Shown here one piece after another: positions 43,437-54,321 of a stretch of DNA of 64,000 nt (positions are counted from its first letter, which is position 1; each line of letters starts with the position of its first letter). The notes beneath the pieces were generated by a model. The model ran no database searches, was not told the DNA's origin, and saw only the letters and a list, made by a program, of their open reading frames with translations. The DNA comes from Cerioporus squamosus (lineage: Eukaryota > Basidiomycota > Agaricomycetes > Polyporales > Polyporaceae): NCBI GenBank assembly GCA_022592435.1, contig JABYQS010000044.1, positions 62,001 through 126,000 on the forward strand, read 5' to 3'. A program made the translations under genes and the position numbers.

Positions 43437-46387
43437 ATGGCCATACAGCTCCCCCGCGTGGCTTTGAACAGCCTCACCCCCAACGCACGACGTTCCCTCC
43501 TCGTCGCCGTCTTCACCTTCCTCCTTCTGCGCGGCCGCGTAGCGGCCATACCAGAGGCTGTTCTTTCCAAGCTCAAGACTGTCGCGGTGCGCACTGAGGT
43601 GACGCAGGAGGAGCTTGCACAGGCCTTGCAGCAGGTTTATGTCGACGAGCCTGATGGCTCTAAGACGCTGCTCATCCCGTACAAGGGCTACATCTCCAAT
43701 GTGCGTCCCAGTTCACATCATACAAACCTTGCGCTCATAGTTGACTCAGGTGTCTATTTCCCCGACTCCCTCATCAGTAATCGAGGAGAACGCGAGACAC
43801 TTCCCCCTCGTACCCGCTTCCCACAAGCCGAACCTGGACAAGACCTTCTTCCGCCAGTTGATGGCTATTATGCGCATAGCGTTCCCCTCATGGCGATCCA
43901 AGGAGGCCCTCATTCTTGTCATGCATTCCTTCTTCCTCGTGCTGCGGACCGTGCTCAGCGTCGGTGTCGCGCGGCTCGATGGGCGCATCGTGCGCGACCT
44001 CGTCAGTGCTGATGGCATGGGGTTCCTCAAGGGTCTCGGTCTTTGGTTCCTGCTCGCGATACCCAGCACATATACCAACTCCATGGTACGAGCAACCCTT
44101 GTGACTGCGTGGTCGTGCAGTTCTGAGCGTCTTGCTAGATTCGACATATGCAAGCCAAGCTGTCACTACGAATGCGCACACGGTTAACGCGCTACACTGA
44201 CGATCTGTACCTCTCACCATCACCAGACCTGCGCTACTACCGCGCACCCCTGGAAGGAGGTCTCGTCGACGTCGACCAGTACATTACTACGGACATTGCG
44301 TCTTTCTGCGATGCACTCGCAGGCATCTAGTACGTCGTTCGTGCCAGTTGAACTCGCGTAGTTTGAGCTAACCATGTGACGCCAGTGGAAATGTGCTCAA
44401 GCCGTCATTAGACCTTGTTCTCTTCACCTCGCAGCTGGCCCGATCGCTCGGTATCCGCGGGACCGTGATGCTGTTCATGAACTACTACATCACTGCGAAG
44501 ATCCTCCGCGCCGTCACCCCCGCCTTTGGTCGGTTAGCTGCGGTGGAGGCAAGGTTAGAAGGCGAGTATCGCGCCGGAATGGGCCGAGTGGGGCGCGAGA
44601 GCGAAGAGGTCGCGTGAGTCAGCGTTCACGTTCACAACTCATGTTATGGGCGTCATTAACCACCTATCGTAGCTTTTACGGTGGAGGACTCCGGGAACGC
44701 AGCATCCTGCTTCGCGCATACATGCGCTTGATAAAGCACGTCAACTCAATATACAAGGTGACCATTCAGAAGTGCACCTTCCTCCCGCGCTCATGCTGAC
44801 TACGAGATTTTCAGATCCGGATAGCTTACGAGTGGACGGAGGATTTCGTGATCAAATACCTCTGGAGTGCGGCAGGATACTGTCTTATCTCCATCCCTGT
44901 CTTTTGGACCCGTGTTCGGAATATCGGCGTGCAGGCACAAGGACCCCGACCGCACGAGAAGCCCGACAACGAAGTCGCAAACCGGACGGAGAGTGAGCCA
45001 GGATGCCTTCCTTGCTAACCTCTACCCGCTGACGTCCCGGATAACTTACAGCATACATCTCCTCCCGCCGCCTCCTCCTGTCCCTCGCGGACGCCGGCGG
45101 GCGGCTGATGTACGTCTACAAAGACCTGCTCGAGCTCGCCGGCCTCACGACGCGCCTCTACACCCTCCTCTCCACACTGCACAACCTTCCCCATCCACCC
45201 CTCCCGAACGACGCCGACCAGGACAAGGTCGCGCTGCACAACGTCGACATCGGCGTCCCCACCGCGGCCGCGTCGTTCGTCGCGGCGTCCCAGTCGACCT
45301 CCTCGGACGATCTCGTCACGCTTGCTGCCGAGGAAGCGGCGGCGAACAGGGCGGCGAGCACGGTGCTCGTGAAGGGCCTGTCGTTCGAGCTGCAGGCGGG
45401 CGAGCACCTGATGATCACGGGGAGCAACGGGGTCGGGAAGACGGCCGTTGCGCGCGTGCTCGCGGGCCTGTGGGCGGCGCAGGGCGGCGGGGAGGTCAGC
45501 CGGCCGCATGGGAAGAAGGGCGTGTTTGTCGTGCCGCAGCGCGCGTACATGGTGACGGGGACGCTGCTCGATCAGTGAGTCTCGCCGTTTCGCGTCTTGT
45601 TCTTTCGCTTCCGCGGGGGTGGGTGGGTTGCTGATGCGGTTTGTGCGTCGCAGGATCATCTACCCGGACGCGTACCCGGACTTTGCGAAGTCGGGACGGA
45701 CGCTGGAGGAGCTGACGGAGATCCTGACTGCGGTGAACTTGGCGTACCTCCCCGCGCGGGAGGGTGGGTGGAAGACGCGCAAGGAGTGGAGAGACGTCCT
45801 CAGCGGCGGCGAGAAGCAGCGGGTGAGTGGCTCTTTGCGTGTGCTCGCGTGCAGCCTGATGGCTGACGCAGCGTGTATGGTGTAGATGGCCATGGCGCGC
45901 GTGTTCTACCACCGACCCAAGTTCGCCATTCTTGATGGTGAGTGAGAACATGAGGGTGCGAGCAGGAGGCCTCCCTGACCAAGTTTCCTGTGTGTCCGCA
46001 GAGTGCACGAGCGCCGTGTCGAGCGACGTCGAGGGCCGCATGTACGAGCACGCCAAGTCGCTCGGGATCACCCTCATCACCATCTCCCTCCGGTACGTCT
46101 CCCTTTCCTTTCCCCTCCCCCTTCTCCCTTTCCTCCCCCTGCTTCCTGCGCCTAGCTGACCGCTCTGCACGTCCGACAGCCCCGCGCTCATGCGCTACCA
46201 CACGCAGCTCCTCACGATCGCGGGGGACGGCACCGGCCGGTGGACGCTCAAGCGGATCGGGACGGCCGAGGAGCGCATGGACCTCGACCGCGAGATCGTC
46301 TCGCTCGAGAACAGGCTCGCGGAGGTCGAGAAGTGGGAGCGGCGCGTTGGGGAGCTGGAGAGGCTGCTGAGCGTGCAGGAGATCTAG
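43437..46387 (+). CDS. Peroxisomal ABCD half transporter (PXA/ALDP-like)
   Basis: ABC subfamily D half transporter, expected to import very-long- or long-chain acyl-CoA into peroxisomes as a dimer. The start at 43437 gives MAIQLPRVALNSLTPNARRS and a hydrophobic segment. The membrane domain carries LDKTFFRQLMAIMRIAFPSW (typical of the family), ARLDGRIVRDLVSADGMGFL, LRMRTRLTRYTDDLYL, YYITAKILRAVTPAFGRL (EAA-like region) and DFVIKYLWSAAGYCLISIPVFW. The nucleotide-binding domain has Walker A GSNGVGKTA, signature LSGGEKQR, Walker B FAILDECTSAVSSDVE and a switch region ITLITISLRPALMRYH. The C-terminus is a coiled coil (IVSLENRLAEVEKWERRVGELE). About ten introns. I cannot tell whether it is the PXA1 or PXA2 partner. 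The convergent neighbour ends in a PTS1 signal. Confidence 0.93.
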
Positions 46388-47072
46388 TTTGTAGTCACCA
46401 GTGACCGCTTCGACACGGATGATTGGATGAGGATGTACTGATAGTAATGGTTTTATAAGTCTGGTGCTCTGTACGAGTGTGTAGGATGGATGGATGGATG
46501 AGTTTTCAGTCATACTCACAAATGCCGCGGGAGCTTGAGCCAGACGGCGCAGCCATGTACGTATCTCCGATCGCGGGGAGTCGGTTATTCGAGGAGTTGA
46601 TCTCAGATCAATATGCACCCTGACCCCTGTCGTGATATTATGTCTCCCTCTCTTCAACGACCATCTCCAAGTTCGACAACATCATGAGGGTATCCCACCA
46701 AGTCTCCCGAACGTCACTGTACAAGATCGCTGCAGTCTTCTGAAGTTGCTGGCCACTGCCTGAGACCAACCCTGGGACTGCGTTCCATTGCCATCTCCAG
46801 CACAGCTTGGCCACTGGCGCTCGACGACCATTCTCCGGATGGTGAGAGTAGTTAGTTCCATTGAAACGCCTCGGGATTAGCTGCATATACAGATAGCTAA
46901 CTCCAACTGCCAGACATAAATTGACTGGATAGATCGATAACGCCTCCACGAGCTGCCGGGTTGCACACGCATCTCCAACATGCTGATGTCGCCACGACGC
47001 TCCCTCAGCCTAGGACACCGGCGAGACGCGGGCATAACCCTCGGCCTCGACGCCTCACGGTCGCCGCGGTTA
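46388..47072. other. Convergent intergenic region
   Basis: 3' flanks of the ABC transporter and the acyltransferase. It contains a GGAT repeat at 46484-46500. A 103-codon minus frame at 46638-46949 has no domain. Confidence 0.5.
46484..46500. repeat. GGAT tetranucleotide repeat
   Basis: Four GGAT units in the probable 3' flank of the ABC transporter gene. Confidence 0.75.
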
Positions 47073-48719
47073 TCACAGCTTGGCAGCAGGGACGTCCTCC
47101 TCGGGGTACGCCAGGACGTCTAGCTTGAACCAGCGTTCGCGCGGCAGCCAGGTCATTACCGACCGCTTGTACGGGAAGTCGAAGATCTGCGGGCAACGGG
47201 CAACGGGCAACGGTCAGCATACGTGTCTCCGCGGCGCGCCGCTGCAAGGGCGGATGTGGGTGCCCGAGTGCTCACTGTGTTCACGTTCATGCCGATCGCC
47301 TCGGACAGGACAATGACCGCCTGGTTATTCGCCTTAGGCTCGCCGATGACACGCAGCGTCCGCGGGTCCGAGAGGAAGAGGCAGTGGTGGATTGCGGACA
47401 TCCACGCTTTTGCTGTGTGAGCAATGCGTCGCGTCGAAGACCGGGGCCGTGCATGGGCAAGAATCGAAGCGCAGGGTCAGCAACTCTGCTACTAGTGCGC
47501 GCCGGGGACCCACAGGAGGCCAAAACACCGGAGAAGGAGCAGACGGAGAGAACGTACATCTGTTGATTCCGCGGAACTTCTCCTCGCCGACGAGGATGTG
47601 CAGGCCGCGGTCGTAGTCCCACGCACCGCCCGGTACGTACGGCGCGACGTGGTTCTCCTAGATGCAGGACGTTCATACGCGTTACAGACGGTCAGAACGA
47701 CTTCTTCTGTGGGTGCCAGGCGCACGAGCAAGACCGCCCACCTTGATGTACACTAGTTCGGCGTAGCCCATAAGCTCCCCGTCCCAGCTCATCATCACGG
47801 GAAGCACGCCCGGGTCCGCCATGAGCTCGCGGATGTACTTGCGGTGCTTCTCCATGGGCCCGCGCTCGCCCCAGCCGCGGTTGACGTGGTCGGAGTTGTG
47901 CCAGCGGTGGAAGGTCGCGAGGTGCTCGGAGACCTCGTCGTCGCCGTCGCCGCCGAGGTCGACGTACGTGAATGTGAGCATCTGGCCGATGCCCGGCCAG
48001 AACTTGCGGTACACGACCTCGCCCGGGCGCGGCTTCGGCGGGCGCAGCGGGTGCGCGGCGATGACGAGCGGCGTGCGCGTGAAGCTCTGCACGTATGGGA
48101 ACGGGGCTCCCGCGAGGAAGGCGGCGTGCCCGCGCAGCCAGCCGCGCGTGTGGAAGGGGGTCGTGCCGGCGCCCTGCCAGAAGGTCTCGCGGAGGAGGAA
48201 GAGCTCGGGTTCGCGTGCGCTCGACGTGTCGCCTGGCGGAGTGTGGCGCTTCCTGGCGAGCCCTGAGTGGAGCAGGTATGTTTCGAGCTCGGCTGCGTTG
48301 GCGATCGTGGGCGAGAGGACTGCAGGGATGTTCTCCTGCGCGTGGTAGAGGGTGTGGAGGACGTTGAGGGCTCCCCAAAGATCCGCGATGCTGATGCTGG
48401 CGGACGCGCCTGCTTGTACCGCTGATGGTGGGAGAATCTCGAGCAGCGGGAACCTGGGAATGTGGTCCGCGCTGTTTTCGAAGGGCGTGCCAACGGCGGA
48501 GATGACGAGAGCGAGAGAACGGGGAAGCGTACGGTATGCGCAGACGACCGTGCCTCCGATGGCGACCTTGGTGGGCTGCGACGCGTCTCCGGGCTGCTGG
48601 ACCTCGGCGGGGGCATCGTCTGGCAGCACCAGGATGCGTCTCCACTGGCTGCTTCTGCTGGTCATTGCGTCTGTTGCGTGCACTCGCGGGGTCCTGAGGT
48701 AGTGTAGGTGTCGGAGCAA
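47073..48719 (-). CDS. SidF-like hydroxyornithine N-acyltransferase, peroxisomal
   Basis: GNAT-type acyltransferase of the IucB/SidF/SidL family, which acylates N5-hydroxyornithine (or hydroxylysine) to make a siderophore hydroxamate. The first exon starts at 48719 (MLRHLHYLRTPRVHA) or, more likely, at about 48665 (MTSRSSQWRRILVLP). The N-terminal domain is variable. The acyltransferase domain carries LATFHRWHNSDHVNRGWGE, GPMEKHRKYIRELM, SWDGELMGYAELVYIK, then across an intron ENHVAPYVPGGAWDYDRGLH and ILVGEEKFRGIN, then SAIHHCLFLSDPRTLRVIGE and AVIVLSEAIGMN, then SVMTWLPRERWFKLDV. The protein ends VPAAKL. AKL is a PTS1 signal, as expected for SidF, which is peroxisomal in Aspergillus; SidL is not. 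The acyl donor (anhydromevalonyl, acetyl, hexanoyl) cannot be read from sequence. No NRPS or hydroxylase gene is in this window. Confidence 0.9.
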
Positions 48720-49755
48720 GAGAGGGCTGAAGCCTATCTGATAAGATACAAATTATCGTCAATCACAAGCGTGAGATAGTGTGGGCGAGCGCGTGCAACG
48801 CCTAGATCCAGTGGCTAACGGCCATTCGTACCACGACGTGCACTGGAGAGAAGATGGTGAGTTCGAGTCGCAGCTGCAGGGAGAGAATATCTGACGTGTG
48901 AATGGAGAGTACCAGGGCTGCGGAAAATCTAAGCTACAAGGGTGTTGAAGCCTCGTTTCGCTGCGCATGCGGGGTTGCGGGGATGATCCCATCGGCCTTC
49001 GGGCAAGCCAGTGGTTTCCTTTGCGATGGGATTTTCAGGTAAGTAGCTGCCAAGCTCGGATGGCTGGGAAGAAGTAAGCCTCGGGTATTCGACTGTCTGG
49101 GAGTGGACGTGGGCATCGCATCGCGGAACTGCGTGTTCAATGGACGACGTCACGGCATGACAATGACATCCTCGGGTGTTGTTCCTCCAGGACGCCTAGA
49201 CAGCTATTCCACACGGGTGTGTGGCATCTTCCTCAGTAATAATGTGTATCGCTCACATATACTGACTGAGCAGGGCATCCAGGGCCTTCCTAGGCGGCTG
49301 CGCCAGTATCATGCGCGCATACCACAGTCATCTCGAAAGTCTCGTATTGACTCTGACTCTGAGTTATCCGCTCCATTTGCGCTTGAAGTGGGGGCGATTG
49401 CCGCGACACATCGTGTCAAGGTCTATGCCGTGACGCTCTCGTCCCATAGAGACGGGTCCGCTGGTCCCTGGATCTTCTGATGGCTTGCGCCCGGGAGAGA
49501 TCGCAGGAGCCGAACGCCTGGGAAACACAATCTGACCGGCGTCTTGGAGCCATTGAATGAACGATGTTGGGACGTTGGCTAGAAGAGCAGAACGAGATCT
49601 TGCTCACCCATGCGAGCTTCCACGCGCCCACTCCGAAGGCCACTCGCTCCCTATAACCCACTCGCAGCCCAGCCATAACCTCTCCTGGTCTCCTCCACGC
49701 CCACCCTGCCGTCTCTCACCTACCCCGCCCACGGCTGGGCTCCAGCGCCCTCCCG
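48720..49755. other. Divergent intergenic region
   Basis: About 1 kb of shared upstream sequence between the acyltransferase (minus) and a 7TM gene (plus). No gene supported. Iron-responsive GATA sites would be expected for a siderophore gene; I did not find a convincing cluster by eye. Confidence 0.45.
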
Positions 49756-51330
49756 ATGCTGGAAAGCGTGCTCTCCCCGGGCGCGTACGCCATCATAGTC
49801 AGCGACGCCGCTGAGATCGTCCTCTTCGGTACGTTGCCTTGGCTAATTCCTACGCCCAGAAGACAGGCTCATCCGTTTCTCCATCGCACTACGCCACGCT
49901 ACGCGCGCTATAGGCATATACACGATCTTCTTCACTTTTGCCCTCATTATCCTCACGATCTATAAGAGGCCACTCCCTGTTGACGTTGGAATAGTCCTCA
50001 CGACATGCGTCCTCTATGTGCTTTGCATGGCGGTGAGTGGAACCTGTTCTTGCTTGTCATGCCCTCGGCTCATCGGCTTTCGTCTCAGCATTGCAGCGCA
50101 GTTACGACGGACAGGCATACGACTTTCACGGTATGTACCTGTCATCAGATTTTCCTTGTAACGCCACCGACATGAAGCTCGTTCCTCCTACTCTCCGTAG
50201 TCTGGCTGGCCAATTCCGACCGGCCGCGAGATGAGCGGTCTGCTGCGTGTCACCGACATCCTCTACAAGACTTGTGCCTTCTTCTCCCAGCTCATCATGG
50301 TGCGTTTATAGTTCCTGTCATCCCTACTCTCGCAGTGAGGTCCGAGCTCCTCATATCGCCTTCTCGAGTACTTCAGGCCATAATGCCCTCCTTATGTTGG
50401 CGCGGCTGATATATTGTCTGATAGATTCACCGCTGCTGGGCAGTGTGGGACTGTAGGCACACCGTCGTGTTCCTCCCGCTGATAATGGCCATTGCCGGCT
50501 TCGGTACGTCAACCCCTTTACCGTAACCTCCTGCGGACATGCACCGAAAAAACATCCGCACACTAATCCCAGTTGACTGCTTCCTGTTCGCAGTGTGCGC
50601 CGTACTCGGTCCGGCGCGGCTCTCTACCGCGGACTTCGTCTCGCCCTTCGTTGCGCCGCGCATCCAGGCTCTCGACCTGGCCTTCTGCGTCCTCTCGCTC
50701 CTGGTCTACGCTCTCGTGACGGCCCTCATCATTCTGCGCCTGCGCCGCGTCTCTGCGCCGGTGCGGGACGTCCAGTCTATGGAGTCGCTCATCTGGTCTC
50801 TCGTCGGCGCATGCATCGAGGCGGGCGGGCTCCTCGTCATCGCGCAGCTCTCGGTCGTCGTACTGCTCGTCCTGGACCACCCTGCGATCATCATCGCGGA
50901 GAGTATGGCGACTCAGGTTTACGTACGTGCCCATTCCATCCCATCACGTCCCGCTTTTGGTCTAGCTGCGCTCCGTAGCTTGTTTCCTATCTCCCCTCGC
51001 TCCTCCCCCTTTAACCTTTTCCTCTTGCTATTGCACCCTGTGTTCCTGAGCGCCCTCCTGCTTGTGGTTCGAACGTTTTCCTGGGCGCCGGTACTGACTG
51101 AATGTATGCTTTCGCTCCTGCAGGGCATCGCACCCACGATCATGATCATCCGACTCGGCCTCAGCCTCCTCCCGCGCGGACGCCGGTTCGACTCGAGCTC
51201 GCCGCAGTTCAGCACGTTCCTCAGCACGTTTTACAGCGCGGAGACGGACGAGGTTGAAGACGGGGATGCCGATCTCGCCGGGTGGTCCGTGGAGAGCGGC
51301 AGCTGCAGCGGCATTGACAAGCCTGCGTAG
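49756..51330 (+). CDS. Basidiomycete orphan 7TM membrane protein
   Basis: Multi-exon membrane protein. The start at 49756 gives MLESVLSPGAYAIIVSDAAE, then IYTIFFTFALIILTIYKRPL with VGIVLTTCVLYVLCMA, a short exon (HCSAVTTDRHTTFT), VTDILYKTCAFFSQLIM, the family-like IHRCWAVWDCRHTVVFLPLIM, VCAVLGPARLSTADFVSP, helices at LDLAFCVLSLLVYALVTAL and VGACIEAGGLLVIAQLSVVV, and, after an intron of about 200 nt, GIAPTIMIIRLGLSLLPRG. The C-terminal tail is acidic and Ser-rich (YSAETDEVEDGDADLAGWS). The RCWxxW motif and helix pattern match a large mushroom family of unnamed seven-helix proteins with unknown ligand. One or two internal splice joins (50,150-50,300) are uncertain. Confidence 0.75.
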
Positions 51331-52351
51331 CGTGCCTCATCACTTCCAGATCGCAGGAGCTCAAGCTATGAAGGTGCACATGTACCAGCCGTGCTCGCTG
51401 GGCGCGATGTCATGGCCCATTGCTCATCGCCCGACGTCTCCGGGACGGTTTGGGACGGTGGCCCCTTCAGCTCTCACGGCGTGGGCCAAACCAGATCCGG
51501 GATGTTCGTAGCGGGAGTCATGTCCCGCGCAATCTCGGGGCTGCTGCGCCCTGCCACCTGCCCACCTGCGGGCTACGGCGCAACTCTGCTTGGTGCGCCC
51601 ATGCTTCAGTGCTGGCCAGTGGCGAGTGAGCTGCTATCTCCGTGGGGAGGGAGGCGTCGACGACATGCCCACTTCTGACAGCTAGTGAAGGGTTGTCCTT
51701 CCACATCTGTTGGTCTCACGACGCGCAGCTCGAGCGGGACAACAGGAGGCCGACGTCTGTCGGGTGCGACGGGTGGTTGACAGTGAATGCTGCTTCAGGT
51801 CTCACGTACAGCACACCGAAACGGCCGGGAGGCGGATTGACGACGAACGATGTTGTACTATGTACATGGCGGGGATAATGGACATGTCCCTCCTATATTC
51901 TTCATGTTGCTCTCGAACTGCTGTCGTGCTTTGTAACAACTCCCTGTATCGTTGGAAATTGTTGCTCGTTCACAGATTGTTGCCATACATACTCCTTCGA
52001 CCCTCACGGCGTGCTCATACAAAGGATGCCCATACCAACGGAAAACGCTGATCAGGACCCTCACGGTCCATGGTAAGTGGATATACTCCGAGTCAACCCG
52101 CGCGACGAGTCGGCAGAGCTGCATGGAACTTAGCGCAATACAGCACATTCAGCTGCAGGCGCGTTGGAGGCTAGTTGGAGGCGCGCCTCCACCCGTCATG
52201 CCGACCTCCACCACCTTACGAAGCAGAGCTCTGAGTATAATCGCATTGTGCGTTCTTATGCACACTAAGCACGACATCGCATACTTATATTCCGATTTCC
52301 AAGGCCTTTGATTCCGCGTGGTGGCTAGCAGCTATAGAGCAGCGAGTCTAT
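51331..52351. other. Gene-free stretch
   Basis: About 1 kb between two plus-strand genes. I see no domain-bearing frame and no repeat of note. The right end is the promoter of the quinone reductase gene. Confidence 0.5.
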
Positions 52352-54065
52352 ATGTCGCAATTCTGCAGAGCTCTTGAGCACGCGGCCCGGCCCTTCCTTC
52401 TATCCACGAACCACATCCTAGGACTCTCACCGCTACCGTGTCGACGCCTTCTACCCAGACTATCTGTGCTCAAAACTACGACGCACTCGCGAGGCTTTCG
52501 ATCCACTGCTTTCTCTGCTGCTCCTGCTGCTGCCAAGATGTCCTCCCTCCCGAGCAAGATTCAGGCCATTGGCATCCACAAGACGGGCGACTTCGACGTC
52601 ATCGAGAAGCTAGAGCTGCCCTTCCCGCAGGTTGAGCCCGGGAACGTCCTCGTGAAGGTGCGTCGCGCCAGTTGCAAGTGCTGAGTAGTGGATGGCTCCC
52701 AGCGGGGTCCGGGTCTCGCGAGGACACTTCGTGCTCGCCTTCTGTATCACGGCGATCCGGACACCCATGCTGACCCGGATGTACGCGTGTAGGTCCACTA
52801 CGCGGGCGTGAACTTCATCGATACATACTTCCGGTGCGCGCATTCGTCCACGATTACCCGGAGCCTTGACCTGATCGACGCGGCTTCGCTGTGTCTCGCT
52901 CTACAGGAAAGGCCTCTACCCGATCGAGTCTTTCCCTAGGGCACTCGGATCGGAGGCGGCGGGGGAGATTGTCGCGCTCCCGACGGACGAGAAGGTGCTG
53001 AACGATGAGGAGTTTAAACTGCGCAAGTTCGCGGTGGGCGGGAAGGTTGCCATGGTACGTCTTCCTTCAATCGTGCCTTAGTCCTCCGCGGTGGAACGCA
53101 TCCCTCACTGACATGTTCGTTCGCTGCACTGGTAGTATGGCCAAGGTGCGTTCGCGGAGTACGTGAGCGCCCCTTGGGCGAAGGTCTACCCCCTCCCCGA
53201 CGGTGTCTCCACCAAGACTGCAGCCGCCGCGCTGACTCAAGGTATGCGCGTCCCCTCTCCTCCTCACAAGTTCCCTACCGCCCGCTCTGGACTAACGCGA
53301 GGACGCAGGCGCCACCGCGCTCACATTCGTCACGGAGGCGTACAACGTGCAGAAGGGCGACACGATCCTCGTGCACACCGTCGCAGGCGGGCTCGGCCTG
53401 CTCTTCGCCCAGCTCATCAAGGCGCGCGGCGCGACGGTCATCGGCACGACGAGCACCCCGGAGAAGGCGGAGATCGCGAAGGCGCACGGCGCGGACCACG
53501 TCATCCTGTACAAGCAGCAGGACACCGTGCAGCGCGTGCTCGAGCTCACGAACGGCGAGGGCGTGCATGCCATCTTTGATGGCGTCGGGAAGGATACGTG
53601 CGTGTTGCGCTACCTTTTGCTCTGTGCACTTCCGCGTGCGGTGAGATAGGGAGGAGACTGATCAATGCGCACCTGCGTGCAGGTTCGAGGCGGACTTCAA
53701 GATGATCCGCAGGAAGGGCACGATCGTGTCCGTCGGGAACGCCTCGGGGGCCGTCCCGCCCTTCCCGCCACTCAAGCTCGTCGAGAAGAACGTCCGTCTC
53801 CTTCGCCCGACGTGAGACCTGTTCCCAAGTTCACCTCGCCCGCCGCATGCTTACGATGGTGCACAGGCTCGCTAACTATGTCTACACTCCCGAGGAGGGC
53901 CGCACCTACACCACAGAGCTGTGGCGACTCGTCGCGAACGGAACGCTGAAGATCAGGATCCATGCTGAGTATCCGTTCACAGCGGAGGGCGTGCAGCAGG
54001 CGCAGAAGGACCTCGTGGGCGGGAAGAGTATCGGAAAGCTGATCATCAAGGTCGCTGAGCCCTGA
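52352..54065 (+). CDS. ZTA1: NADPH:quinone oxidoreductase, zeta-crystallin type
   Basis: Medium-chain dehydrogenase/reductase without structural zinc, which reduces quinones with NADPH. The frame starts at 52352 with about 60 Arg/Ser-rich residues (MSQFCRALEHAARPFLLS) that look like a mitochondrial presequence; an internal Met (MSSLPSKIQAIGIHKTG) could give a cytosolic form. Then come VHYAGVNFIDTYFR, KGLYPIESFPRALGSEAAGEI, YGQGAFAEYVSAP, GATALTFVTEAYNVQKGDTI, the nucleotide-binding turn HTVAGGLGLLFAQLIKARG, IFDGVGKDT, GTIVSVGNASGAVPPFPP and RTYTTELWRLVANGTLKI. The final block is SIGKLIIKVAEP. All are typical of the family. Six or so short introns. The extended AAGEIVALPTDEKV loop is a fungal variation. 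The symbol rests on similarity to yeast Zta1. Confidence 0.92.
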
Positions 54066-54321
54066 ATATGCACGCAAGGAATGAAGGCAAAGGACGTCCT
54101 GAGGTGCTCGAGATTGTAAGATACTGTTGTACGAACGTTGCTATGAAGTCACCACGACACAAAGAGATCTTCCAGTGCATGTTTGGTTTTCACGACTACG
54201 ATGCGGGATGCGCGTACATACTCTACTCTATTGATACGGTTACTGTGCGGTTGGGGTGTGATACAGATTGATAGTTCATAGTCCCTACTCGGGCTAGGGT
54301 CCAATACACAGAGAGTACAGG

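Noticed and set aside
47073..48719. Siderophore biosynthetic gene cluster
   Set aside because: Only the acyltransferase is present; no NRPS, ornithine hydroxylase or siderophore transporter lies within the window.
47692..48762. 356-codon minus frame overlapping the acyltransferase
   Set aside because: Arg/His/Pro-rich shifted copy of the acyltransferase exon. The GNAT motifs lie in the other frame.
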